The notes beneath the pieces are model-generated. The model was given only the letters and a program-made list of their open reading frames with translations, was not told the origin of the DNA and did not search any database. The position numbers and the translations under genes were made by a program. DNA of 64,000 nt, from positions 56,714,881 through 56,778,880 of the forward strand of contig CM019063.1 in the NCBI GenBank assembly GCA_009667805.1. The letters run 5' to 3'. Source of the stretch: Leptobrachium leishanense. Lineage: Eukaryota > Chordata > Amphibia > Anura > Megophryidae. Each line of letters starts with the position of its first letter. Within the stretch, counting starts at the first letter, position 1. Below, in pieces: positions 46,139-56,892 of this stretch.

Positions 46139-46223
46139 GCAACTGGTCATGCCTACCTCCTAGCTGATGAGGGTCCAACAAACCCGAAACAGCGCTGTCC
46201 TAGGAGTGGCTTTGACCAGTTGC
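46139..46223 (+). ncRNA. Canonical type I hammerhead ribozyme
   Basis: Every conserved core base is present. Stem I is CTCCTAG (46157-46163) with CTAGGAG (46200-46206). It extends beyond an internal loop by ten perfect pairs (46139-46148 with 46214-46223). CTGATGA is at 46164-46170, stem II GGGT / ACCC with a 7-base loop, GAAA at 46186-46189, stem III the palindrome ACAGCGCTGT, and GTC at 46197-46199. Cleavage is predicted after 46199. Such ribozymes are known from Penelope-like retroelements and retrozymes. The internal loop in stem I would allow the loop-loop contact that speeds natural hammerheads. Confidence 0.9.
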
Positions 46224-47079
46224 ATAAACCTTATCTCTGCTACAAAGCCCCAGTGTGGCATAGCATTGAGTTTAGGGATCTGTGTAATAACAGATCCAGG
46301 ATGCATAAAGGTGAGACAGATGTCATTTGCATATCCTACCCAGAATTCCTTCCTGCATATGGGGAATGTGGCACAGGAGCACTGGGATGCAATTCATCGA
46401 ATTGCTGTGATGTGCAAGTGGCTTCTGCAATATTAAACACAACTATATATACTGTATATATATATATATACGTATGTTGCAGGTTTTTGAATGTGTTTGA
46501 CTGGAGTGCTCTCTCCCTGGTTTTGTTTATATATATACTGTAAATGTATAAAGGATATATTAATATATTATAGTATTTGCCTAAAAAATGTATAAAACAA
46601 GGTGATCATCAAACAATTAACAACAACAATACGTAAATCATATAATATAATGGATTAAATTACAAAATAAATCGGATGCAAAAAAAGACTAACAAGCTTC
46701 CATAGCAGCAACTGTTTCATGGCTTCATATCGAGCTGGTAGGGTGCAACGGAGAACTTTGAAAAATTATTGATTTCTTGCTGCTTGTTGTCATTCTGATG
46801 GTTTAAATTTGCAATAACTTGAAGCATTACAAACAGGGAATTTGCATTTCCTGAATGGAATGCGTTCTGATCAGCAGAATTCCTGGAAACAGATCTCTGT
46901 ATCACTTCTTACAAACTGTTTTATATCCCAGACAGAAAACAATGATAATATTGTGGTGACTTGTAGGTTTTATTTTTTTCTGCTTTGTCTTGTAAAAGTA
47001 GACAACACTGATGTTTATTAGTCTAAAGAAGCGGTTAAAGTGACATTAAACAACTTTTGCTGTTTTGATACTTAATCCT
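46224..47079. other. Non-coding flank of the hammerhead
   Basis: No gene. TA microsatellites occur at about 46445-46470. It may be the remainder of the ribozyme-bearing element, whose right end I cannot define. Confidence 0.4.
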
Positions 47080-47290
47080 TCACTACCAAGTGATTTTGAA
47101 AAAAACATTGTCCAGAACCAGTGGTTTTGTGGAAAAACATTTTAAATTAATTATACAGTAAGAAATATTTTGAAATATTCCTAGTGTGTTCCTTACTGTA
47201 ATAACTTTTTTGGCAGGGAGATGTCACCATCTGCTGGCCAAAACGAGTTACTGCATTTCTGAGCTCTGTTCAGGATCAGATGGGGAGATG
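47080..47290 (-). repeat. Family B MITE fragment
   Basis: CTTAATCCTTCACTACCAAG at one end, then an AATTAATTATACAGTAA block and ACCATCTGCTGGCCAAAA, all shared with family B but in partial and rearranged order. Confidence 0.5.
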
Positions 47291-48180
47291 TCATTCAGAC
47301 ACATTCCCCAGCTGGTTTTAAAAAGTGTTCGCACAATCCCAAACTGATGATCGTGTATGCACAATCATGGCAGTGTACAGGTTTAATAATGATAAAAACC
47401 AGTAGACAGTGGTAAAATACCCTTATCACTGTATTGTGTGTGGCTTCCATCTCTTTTCTCTGGGTGCACTTAGGGGTTGGTTACTCCAGGGCCCACTGAG
47501 CACCCAGTAATTGGTACTGTATTAATTTATCTGAGTCAGTTGACCTATGTGCAAGTAATACATGTCCTGTATTGTTATATCTCCTGTTATATAAAGGTTG
47601 ATTGGGATTCCCTAGTATATTTGAATATCACAGGGCATCAGTATTACACTTCTGGAGTTTCTTTATCCCCGAAATAACTTCACATCCTGCTCCTTCACTG
47701 ATACCTCTTTTATGTTACCTTATGGTCCCACTGATATGTTCTGGCTGTCACATAAACTAAGACCTCAAGTATCAAACATTATCCCATCCTTGAAGTCTAA
47801 CTTCTAGGCTTCTGGTATCAATCCAAATACAAGTTGTGCCGATAGTGGAGTGGCCATATCCATCGATTAAATACTTTCTCCTATATAACCCTGAATTTCG
47901 ATTATACTCAGTACGGGAACTATTTGGAGCCTTTTGTATTCCAATTATTTTGATCCACTCCTGCTATGTTATTAACAGGTAAAAGATAAATGCGGAACAG
48001 GGGGTGACCTTAAATTTTCCTGTGTCCGACTGAAATACTATTATAGGTTAGCTTTCACAATTATCCTGCTCTTCACCTGCTTCATCACAAATTGAACACC
48101 ATTGTATTTCCCCGGATCCAAACGATCATCACATGTCATATTTCCAAACTTCCCAAAACGTGATAAGAAATTGATCAACA
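47291..48180. other. No gene seen
   Basis: No domain or repeat boundary recognised. Confidence 0.4.
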
Positions 48181-48605
48181 CCAGCTCTTTGTCAAGTGAC
48201 TTGACAAAGACCTGGTTGAGGTCGAAATGCTGTCTTACATTGTGGTGATGGAATAAAGCCAATGGAGAAATACTGCCGTATGCTGGAATTATTTACGTGG
48301 TATTAAATTGGGCCTTGGAGGGAGAACAATTCGGCGGCAGCTCGAAGGTGGATGCAAGCATCCGATACATTGAATGATAAGAAATTGAGGTTCCAGCTGA
48401 TTTGTAATAGAGATATTAATATATGCCTTCCAAATGGTCACTGTAGGACTATGATTACTAAGGAAAAAAGTATTGTCAGAGTGAAACATTTTTTTATGGA
48501 AAACAAAAAATTCTGGCAGTGCAAGGGCTTGACAAAGGCCATATTTGTTGGCTGAAGCATTGCTACTAAGCTTTATCTAATAAAGCTGCTTTTTCCCACC
48601 ATTTG
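48181..48605 (+). mobile_element. PLE-type tail fragments with degenerate hammerhead-like motifs
   Basis: Two TTGACAAAG..CC motifs occur. One is TTGACAAAGACC..GGTCGAAA at 48200-48227. The other is TTGACAAAGGCC..GGCTGAAG at about 48530. Each is followed within 50 bp by an ATAAAG-type signal. They resemble the arms of the palindrome at 59814-60022. The hammerhead core is altered, so catalysis is unlikely. Confidence 0.4.
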
Positions 48606-49251
48606 GGTGTTCTTTGTTTTTCATAAAGTCTGCTGTTGGAGTTGACCTGGTATTCAAGAGAGCACCCATATCTGGAGTGGTAATAGTATAGCCAATATAT
48701 TTGGTCGGTTCTTGAGTTTTTGTCTCAATTATCGTCTTTGGCAGATGCACAACATTGACCGAGATACTGGAACCACTCCTGATAGAGAATGCCATATTAA
48801 TCCATACGTTTCATCAATGTGTTAGAGATGCAAACATCCACTTCGACCCTTTTTCCACCTTTGTCGAACCCCCCCCCCCCCCAGTGATAGCTATGCTCTG
48901 GCAAGAAATGACAGATATTATCACTCCTCCATTGGGAATTGACCTCTTGCCATCACCAACAGCTTTTTTACTATGCTTTAAGTTGACTGTTGTACCTAAG
49001 CTCCAAAATAAATGTTTTTACCATATCATTACAGTTTTCTACATTTTCATTGTGAGACTTTAAAATGGAATCCTAGATGACCTTTTTTAGTAGATAACAG
49101 ATTTCCCTCCTGCAACATATGAATTATACACTCTGCAGGGCTGCATCTTCCTTGGGCCCTCCTTCTCCATGAAATAGGGATGTGTATCAAGTAAAACATG
49201 GCAGATCTGACAACCCTTCTACCACTCTCCCCTCCTCTCAACATATTTAAG
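48606..49251. other. No gene seen
   Basis: A poly-C tract lies near 48870. No recognisable coding or element structure. Confidence 0.4.
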
Positions 49252-49268
49252 TCAAACTGTTGTTTTTG

Positions 49269-50701
49269 GAAGAAGAGGGGGTTCCTAGTGGCGCAACAAT
49301 TATGTACAACAGATCACAAAGTCGTACTTGGAACCAATAGATGCATATAAATCTTTGCGGTTCGTATGAGAGCAACTTCACTGGTGCAGATTTAGGTAAA
49401 GTGCTATTGCCACAGTTGGTGTGATATAAAGTGCAACAATTTATGCAATATAAAGTGCAACAGTTTTATAGTGCAACAGTGCATACAATATTAAAGTGCA
49501 TCAGTGACAACTTGAGTGCATAAAAAAAGCCAGCATAGCACAAATAAGTGCAGATGTCCGTGTCAGCGTTATAGAGACTTGTACAGTCTGGGTATATGTA
49601 CTGGACGTCTATTAGTGAGTATACACAAGATGACCTTACACTGATTTCCTGTGTGTATTGGAGGTCTATTGTCCTTAATGTCCTTGTTTTCCAGAGGTCC
49701 TAGGATGGCAGAATATGCACTAAACGCGCTCTGCTTTATACTCGATGTGGCGGCTCCTCCTATATCGTTGATTAACTCCACTCAAATCGGGAGATAAGGA
49801 ACGGGGGAGAGAGAGAAAAAATAACAATAGTGCAGCAACGTTTGGATATTGATACACGCTCTGGTGCTCAGTGATTGTGCACTTACAGGAATTAGAGCCG
49901 CTTAAATCCGGGCTCTGGAGTGAAGCGCCTGGTGTCAACTCCAGAGCCCGGATTTAAGCGGCTCTAATTCCTGTAAGTGCACAATCACTGAGCACCAGAG
50001 CGTGTATCAATATCCAAACGTTGCTGCACTATTGTTATTTTTTCTCTCTCCCCCGTTCCTTATCTCCCGATTTGAGTGGAGTTAATCAACGATATAGGAG
50101 GAACCGCCACATCGAGTATAAAGCAGAGCGCGTTTAGTGCATATTCTGCCATCCTAGGACCTCTGGAAAACAAGGACATTAAGGACAATAGACCTCCAAT
50201 ACACACAGGAAATCAGTGTAAGGTCATCTTGTGTATACTCACTAATAGACGTCCAGTACATATACCCAGACTGTACAAGTCTCTATAACGCTGACACGGA
50301 CATCTGCACTTATTTGTGCTATGCTGGCTTTTTTTATGCACTCAAGTTGTCACTGATGCACTTTAATATTGTATGCACTGTTGCACTATAAAACTGTTGC
50401 ACTTTATATTGCATAAATTGTTGCACTTTATATCACACCAACTGTGGCAATAGCACTTTACCTAAATCTGCACCAGTGAAGTTGCTCTCATACGAACCGC
50501 AAAGATTTATATGCATCTATTGGTTCCAAGTACGACTTTGTGATCTGTTGTACATAATTGTTGCGCCACTAGGAACCCCCTCTTCTTCCTTTATCGATAT
50601 CTGCACACCCATTCGAGAGTCTGTGCCATTTCCTAGACGGCAGCAAACCAAAATAAGCACCCACACCTAGACAAGAGCGCCCATACCGACCCTCCTCTCT
50701 T
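49269..50701. mobile_element. Giant palindromic insertion with 17-bp target duplication
   Basis: Arms of about 650 bp (49269-49921 and 49938-50589) are almost perfect inverted copies around a 16-bp centre. A 110-bp unpaired tail runs to 50701. The whole is flanked by identical 17-bp TCAAACTGTTGTTTTTG at 49252-49268 and 50702-50718. Each arm has a 70-residue frame starting MELINDIGG, differing by one residue between arms; this matches nothing I know and may not be coding. The duplication marks it as one insertion. Its class is unknown; a PLE- or LINE-type mechanism would fit the duplication length. Confidence 0.85.
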
Positions 50702-50889
50702 TCAAACTGTTGTTTTTGTAGTTTAGCTAGACTGGCCACCTTGACATTTGGAATCTCTCCCGTAAAACATGATCACTGGCATATTAGGAATATTTATTTA
50801 ATACAGTGTTTCAATACATTCCTCACACACAGATGGAATACAACCTTCTTGTGGCGATAGCTCTCTACCCCAGACTAGGGATGTGCACC

Positions 50890-51270
50890 GATTTTTTTTT
50901 CGATTCGATTCGATTCGATTTTTCGAATTTTTAAACTTTTCGATTCGGCTCGTTTCGACTGCTTTCCGTTTCGATTCGGTTCGGTTCGATTCGTTTTTCG
51001 GGTACATTTATTTTTCGGAATATCGACCATTTTTCGTATTTTCGGGTCACTTTACTAGGTTTCTGTATCGACTTTTCGTTATTTCGGAAAATTTTCGTTT
51101 TTCGGAATTGTACATGTTTTTCGGCATATCGCCAATTTTTTCGTATTTCGGAACTTTTCGTATTTCGGAACTTTTCGTTTTTCGGAATTGTACATGGTTT
51201 TCGGTATATCGACAATTTTTCGTTTTTCGGAACTTTTCGTTTTTTCGGAACGTCTGTTCTCGTTTCAAAG
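50890..51270. repeat. TTCG-rich subterminal repeats, left end
   Basis: Repeats such as CGATTCGATTCGATTCG and TTTTCGTATTTCGGAAC, with TTTTCGGAATTGTACATG occurring twice. They parallel the right-end repeats. Arrays of short motifs near hAT ends usually serve as transposase binding sites. Confidence 0.7.
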
Positions 51271-52170
51271 CTGTCTAACTCTATTCGTTTTGATGAAAAC
51301 TACTATGGTTACTATTTTAATACTACTTTATATATTTTTATAATAAATTTTTGGTTTGTTTTTCGGATCCGATAATTCATTCTGTCGATACGATAATTCT
51401 GGCGATTCTATCGTGTTTTTTTAATTAACCCTTTCGCTGCTGAGGCTTTTCCCGTCCCTGTGCTGAGCTAATTTTTACCGGTTTTGCTTGTCATGTTTAA
51501 ACGTGTTTTGAAGGCTTATTTTAGTATATGACCCAGACATATTATATATCGTTCTTCCCGTCAGACTCGGCAGATTCATAATATGTCATTATTATATGTA
51601 TACGTTATGTCATGTCTGTATATTATAACAAAAAATGCAATAAAATATGTATTTTCAATAATTTACAACGTGTAAAGTGTTTTTTTTTCACATTTTAACA
51701 TGCGAGCAATTGCGGTTATATTTTGTATGGGGTGCGCTTGTTAAAAAAATTAGAGATGGGGTCTCGTTACATTTTTTTTGGGGGAAATTACACGATTTTT
51801 AACAAATGCACCGCATACAAAAATCGTTAGTGCAGCATCATTGTTCACATTATAATTGAAATGGGAACAATATTGCTGCATTAACAAACCAAAAAAAAGA
51901 ATTTTTTTTTTTTTTTTTTTTTTATAATTTTTTTTAAATATTTGTTTATTTTTAATTTTTTAAAAAAAACTTTTTTCACTGTAGTGTTTGGTATCGTTGG
52001 AACCAAACTTTAACCCCTAGCTGCCACGGATCGGGAGATAGGGGTTCCAATGAACCCCTATCTCCACCATTGGTGGCAACTAGGGGTTAACTCCAGGACT
52101 GGCGTCATCGTGCTATGCACGATGACGCCAGTCCTCAGGGGGAGTTCCCGGAAGCTTGGCCGACATCCGA

Positions 52171-53301
52171 CATCCTCATGGATATGCCCCAGCTCCTCAT
52201 GGATATGCCCCAGCTCCTCGTGGACATGCCCCAGCTCCTCGTGGATATTGCCCCAGCACCTCATGGATATGCCCCAGCACCTCGTGGACATGCCCCAGCT
52301 CCTCGTGGACATGCCCCAGCTCCTCGTGGATATTGCCCCAGCACCTCGTGGATATGCCCCAGCTCCTTGTGGACATGCCCCAGCACCTCGTGGACATGCC
52401 CCAGCTCCTCGTGGATATTGCCCCAGCACCTCGTGGATATGCCCCAGCTCCTCGTGGACATGCCCCAGCTCCTCGTGGATATTGCCCCAGCACCTCGTGG
52501 ATATGCCCCAGCTCCTCGTGGACATGCCCCAGCACCTCGTGGACATGCCCCAGCTCCTCGTGGACATGCCCCAGCTCCTCGTGGATATTGCCCCAGCACC
52601 TCGTGGATATGCCCCAGCTCCTCGTGGACATGCCCCAGCACCTCGTGGACATGCCCCAGCTCCTCGTGGATATTGCCCCAGCACCTCGTGGATATGCCCC
52701 AGCTCCTCGTGGATATTGCCCCCCTCGGCCCACATATGCCCCAGCACCTCGTGGATATGCCCCAGCTCCTCGTGGACATGCCCCAGCACCTCGGACATGC
52801 CCCAGCTCCTCGTGGATATTGCCCCAGCACCTCGTGGACATGCCCCAGCTCCTCGTGGATATTGCCCCAGCACCTCGTGGACATGCCCCAGCTCCTCGTG
52901 GATATTGCCCCAGCACCTCGTGGACATGCCCCAGCTCCTCGTGGATTTGCCCCAGCACCTCGTGGATATGCCCCAGCTCCTCGTGGACATGCCCCAGCAC
53001 CTCGTGGACATGCCCCAGCTCCTCGTGGATATTGCCCCATCACCTCGTGGACATGCCCCAGCTCCTCGTGGATATTGCCCCAGCACCTCGTGGATATGCC
53101 CCAGCTCCTCGTGGATTTGCCCCAGCACCTCATGGATATGCCCCAGCTCCTTGTGGACATGCCCCAGCACCTCGTGGACATGCCCCAGCTCCTCGTGGAT
53201 ATTGCCCCAGCACCTCATGGATATGCCCCAGCTCCTCGTGGACATGCCCCAGCTCCTCGTGGACATGCCCCAGCTCCTCGTGGATATTGCCCCAGCACCT
53301 C
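52171..53301. repeat. Minisatellite, 21-22 bp unit, about 53 copies
   Basis: Units are CCCCAGC(T/A)CCTCGTGGA followed by CATG, TATG or TATTG. T and A types and 21- and 22-bp units alternate in a semi-regular pattern. Because 21 is divisible by three, several frames on both strands stay open for 270-420 residues; these are not genes. Confidence 0.96.
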
Positions 53302-53680
53302 GTTAGTGCAGCATCATTGTTCACATTATAATTGAAATGGGAACAATATTGCTGCATTAACGAACCAAAAAAAAGAAAAAAAAATTTATTTAATTTTTAT
53401 ATTTTTTTTTAAAATATATTTTTATTTTTAATTTTTTAAAAAAACTTTTTTCACTGTAGTGTTTGGTATCGTTGGAACGGCCATGCTCTGGCCGATCCAA
53501 CCATACCAAACTTTAACCCCTAGCTGCCACGGATCGGGAGATAGGGAGTTCATTGGAACTCCCTATCTCCACCGTTGGTGGCAGTTAGGGGTTAACTCTA
53601 GGACTGGCGTCATCGTGCTACGCACGATGACGCCAGTCCTCAGGGGGAGTTCCCGGAGGCTTGGCCGACATCCAAGATGT
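53299..53680 (+). repeat. Duplicated body segment of the TTAA element
   Basis: Repeats 51828-52165 nearly base for base. The earlier copy lacks one hairpin (GGCCATGCTCTGGCC and flank, present at 53479-53497). The join with the minisatellite is at TCGT, which both partners share. Confidence 0.85.
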
Positions 53681-54237
53681 CGGCCAGCTCCGGGAAAGGA
53701 TCACGAACCGGCGCTTTTCAGCGCCGATTCGCGATCCAGCTCCCCAGGGGTTAATGCCAGGCACCATTTGGAAGGGCAGGCTGTGCCCTTCCAATTGGTG
53801 CCTGGGTTAACCCCCGCAACGCCGCCGATCGGGAGGGAGAGAGGTCGCGATGACACCTAATTTCACCGGCGGCGGTTCCGGATGCTGGGCTGACATCGAG
53901 GATGTCAGCCCGCACCGGGGGGGGCCAGCGATCGGCCGGAACCCGGCCGAACGCTGACCCCAAAGGGAGGATGCGCTCAGCGCGTCCTCCGCATACCAGC
54001 AGCCATGCGGAGGACGCGCTGAGCGCGTCCTCCGCATCGACGTGTTTAACAGTGTGGAAACCAAGCAATACATAATTAACTTATTAACGTAAAGCAATGC
54101 ACACAAACAGGAAAATATAGAAAAAATAGAAAATTAATTTACAAAATGGGGAAGGGAAGGGAACATGCCAAGGATGGCAAACTGCCCAACAGGGGCACAA
54201 ACAACACAAACAAACATACATTTTAGAATTACTGGCA

Positions 54238-54457
54238 TTTGAGGAGATGTTGGAGCTGGTCCGCATCTTTGATTACAAAGATTATGACTGCAGTAAGGGC
54301 CCTTACGGCAGGAAGAATAATTTTAGGAAGGATCGTATCATTGACAAGCTACGCGCACCACCATCCTGGAGGTGTTTGGGAAAGACGGGACGAAGGACCA
54401 GATCAGAAAACGCTGGTCCGACCTCAAAGCAGGCGAGCAGGAGCAGCTGAGGCACAT
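54238..54457 (+). pseudogene. Inverted partial copy of the Myb/SANT exon
   Basis: Encodes EEMLELVRIFDYKDYDCSKG and, after a small indel, FGKDGTKDQIRKRWSDLK. This is the same domain as exon 1 of the minus-strand gene, but on the opposite strand and directly abutting that gene's stop codon. It has no start of its own and no splice site. Confidence 0.75.
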
Positions 54458-54469
54458 CCGTATTGACTC

Positions 54470-56223
54470 TTACTGCCGCTCCAGGATGTCCGCGGTGTTA
54501 GTAAGGTGTTCCCGGAGTTCCTGCAGCAGTTCATGGATGGAATCCAGTGTCCTGACTGCCAGGCGAAGCTCGCCAATCGCCTCCTGATTGCTCGGTCTGG
54601 CTTCTTCGATATATCCAAAAATGAAAGAAGGAAAATACAGTAAGTAAAGCAGGTTTCTATTTTTGACTGAAAGTCTTGAAAAAATATAACAGTAGTATAT
54701 ACCAGAGCTGGCGGCCTCCTCCTGCTCCTCCTCCGACTCCTCCTCCCCACCACCACCGTCTGTATATCCAGTGCTATATGTAAGAAATTAAAGAAATAAA
54801 AAATACAGTAAACAAAAAAGTTTCTGTTTTTGACCAAAAGTCGTTGCTAAATAAAACAGTATATACCAGCGCTGGTGGACGCCCGTGGCTCCTCCTCCTC
54901 CTCCGCTGGGGCACTGGTCCCTGCCCGGGCAGATTCGGCGTCCTGTGCCCTCTTCCTGTCTTCTGCCAAATCCAAAAAATATAACACGTAAATAATGCAG
55001 ACTGGAAAAAATGGTATATCTATACAATATATTGCTCAAAGTATTGCGACACCCCTCCACTACCCCACTACCAGCTTGACCCACCACTACTCCCATCTCA
55101 TAGGTCTAAAGTCACAAAATATTTATTTATTTCCTCTGCACAGACATATATTACCGTTCAATTATATATTTTTTTTCAGAAGTAAACATTACGTTTATTC
55201 AATAAAAACTATTATTTGTGTTGTGTGCGTACAAAGCGCATTGTGCGACTGCTTTTAGTTATTTTATAGAAGGCCTCAGCCTCAGTTTCACTTTCAGTTT
55301 CTGCGAATAATAAAACTGGATATTGCAGAAACAACAACAGAAATCCACCATTTTGTTTTGAAATTTGCATCTAAAGCATTCAATGACACTGCTGCAGCAG
55401 CTGCTGAGGCTGTATTGAACGCAGCTCTGTTTGGATGCACTTTCAGAAGAACTACATGTCCCATCCTATCACTTTAGCAGAGACGCAGAGATTTTTATTG
55501 ATGCGCAGGTGGGAGCCAATATTGGGCAAGCTGCGGGTCTTCTCGTATGCATCACTCAATCACAACAACCCCCCCCCCAACACACTACAGACTATACACA
55601 CAGTGCCAAAAGAAATCCAGCATTGTAACTTCATCTACATACATCAAATATCACAATTTTCACGAATACGTAAAATCACAAAAAAGAAGAGCTATGGCAA
55701 AAATGCTTGTATGACGAATTGTGAAAACGCAAAGCTATACACAATCACATTGCATGAAAGAAGGACTAGATAAATCAAGGTATTTCTGCGCACATTAGCA
55801 CATGCAAGCACATTATTATTATTATACAGGATTTATATAGCGCCGCCAACAGTTTGCGCAGCGCTTTACAATATAACATGACACTTACGTTTCGCTATGA
55901 CGCGGCGGATGCGTCTCAACTGCTCCTCTTCGCGTACTTTTAAATCAGACCAGCGTTTCCGTAGCTGGTCCTTTGTCCGGTCCTTCCCAAACTTCTCCAA
56001 AATGGTGGCGCGTAGCTTGTCCAGGATACGATCCTTCCTGGCGTTATTCTTGCTGCGGTAAGGTCCCTTCTGGCAATCGTAATCTTTGTATCAAAGATGC
56101 GGACCAGCTCCAAACAATCTCCTCAAACGCCATATTTTGGGCGCGTTTTTTCCTGGGTGCAGGCACTGCAGGTGGAACTTCATCAACAGATGACGAGGAG
56201 GTCTCCTCTCTGGCAGCGGCCAT
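54470..56223 (-). pseudogene. Four-exon Myb/SANT-like gene, frameshifted
   Basis: Exon 1 starts at the ATG at 56223 (MAAAREETSSSSVDEV, basic KKR patch). It enters a helix-rich Myb/SANT-like domain (DYDCQKGPYRSKN, KDRILDKL, FGKDRTKDQLRKRWSDLK) and ends at a GTAAGT donor at 55888. Net one-base indels near 56100-56130 break the frame. Exons 2 (about 54961-54867) and 3 (about 54774-54703) are acidic, each with a GTATAT donor. Exon 4 (about 54604-54470) encodes a leucine-rich coiled coil (AIGELRLAVRTLDSIHEL) and stops. Proteins of this plan are known as DNA-binding partners in Harbinger-type transposons. In a hAT-ended element the role is unknown. Confidence 0.7.
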
Positions 56224-56498
56224 TATGAAGAATAATAAAAAAAAAATTTTGTTCAAAAAGTTGTCAATAAAACTGGCTCAATAAAGTTACGACATGTGCG
56301 CGCGCGCGCTGCGCGCGACCCCGGACGAATCGGATCTGACCAAAATACGAAAATTCTGATCGGATCTTTTGAAACAATAAAACAAATTTACAGAATCAGC
56401 CATATAACCGATACTAGTTAAATATACATGTCCAGACTTACCGAAATGGTACCGAAATCCCGAATGGAACTGAAATCATGAATAGAGGGAAAATAAAT

Positions 56499-56745
56499 TT
56501 CGATTTACACATTTCAAGTCCATTCGAAAATTCCGAAAAATTTTCGATTTGGTAAACTTTTCGTTTTTTTCGGAAAGTCTGTTCTCGTTTCAAAGCAATA
56601 GATTTCGATTTGACACATTTCAAGTCCATTCGAAAATTCCGAAAAATTTTCGATTTGGTAAACTTTTCGTTTTTTTCGGAAAGTCTGTTCTCGTTTCAAA
56701 GCAATAGATTTCGATTTGACACATTCAAGTCCATTCGAAAATTCC
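56499..56745. repeat. Subterminal tandem repeat, about 96 bp, right end
   Basis: Two and a half units containing TTTCGATTTGACACATT, CATTCGAAAATTCCG and TTCTCGTTTCAAAGCAATAG. The next 130 bp to the element end carry further TTCGG and CGAA motifs. Confidence 0.85.
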
Positions 56746-56892
56746 GAAAAATTTTCGATTCGGTTCGGAAAACCTGTTCGGATTCGACTTTTTCGGATCT
56801 AAAAATTTCGGATTTTCGGCCGAATCGAAAGACCCGAATCGGGAAATTTCGTGAAAATTCCGAAATTCCGAAACCCGAAACGCACATCCCTA

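Larger units (their letters stand above)
51425..54049 (+). mobile_element. TTAA-flanked hairpin element, second copy, expanded by a minisatellite
   Basis: TTAA at 51425-51428 and 54046-54049. The left end TTAACCCTTTCGCTGCTGAG is identical to the element at 5011, and the same hairpin order follows. It is twice as long because part of the body (51828-52165) is repeated at 53299-53680, and a 1.1-kb minisatellite lies between the two copies. No transposase is present. Confidence 0.82.
50876..56892 (-). mobile_element. 6-kb element with hAT-type ends and 8-bp duplication
   Basis: Ends TAGGGATGTGCACC and CGCACATCCCTA, flanked by CCCCAGAC at 50868-50875 and 56893-56900. Subterminal regions are dense in TTCG/CGAA, with tandem repeats at both ends. 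Inside are a TTAA element (51425-54049) and a minus-strand Myb/SANT-like gene. No hAT transposase is seen. It is inserted in, or at the edge of, the LINE that continues at 56893. Confidence 0.9.

Noticed and set aside
48181..48260. TTGACAAAG..GGTCGAAA as active hammerheads
   Set aside because: Core positions C3 and G8 are changed and stem I pairs poorly, so only a degenerate relationship is claimed.
49569..50288. Paired 70-residue frames in the palindrome arms as a gene
   Set aside because: Identity of the two frames follows from the inverted repeat; no recognised domain, no evidence of coding constraint visible.
52050..53335. Open frames of 270-420 residues on both strands
   Set aside because: They are translations of a 21-22 bp minisatellite; unit length and lack of stop triplets keep many frames open at once.
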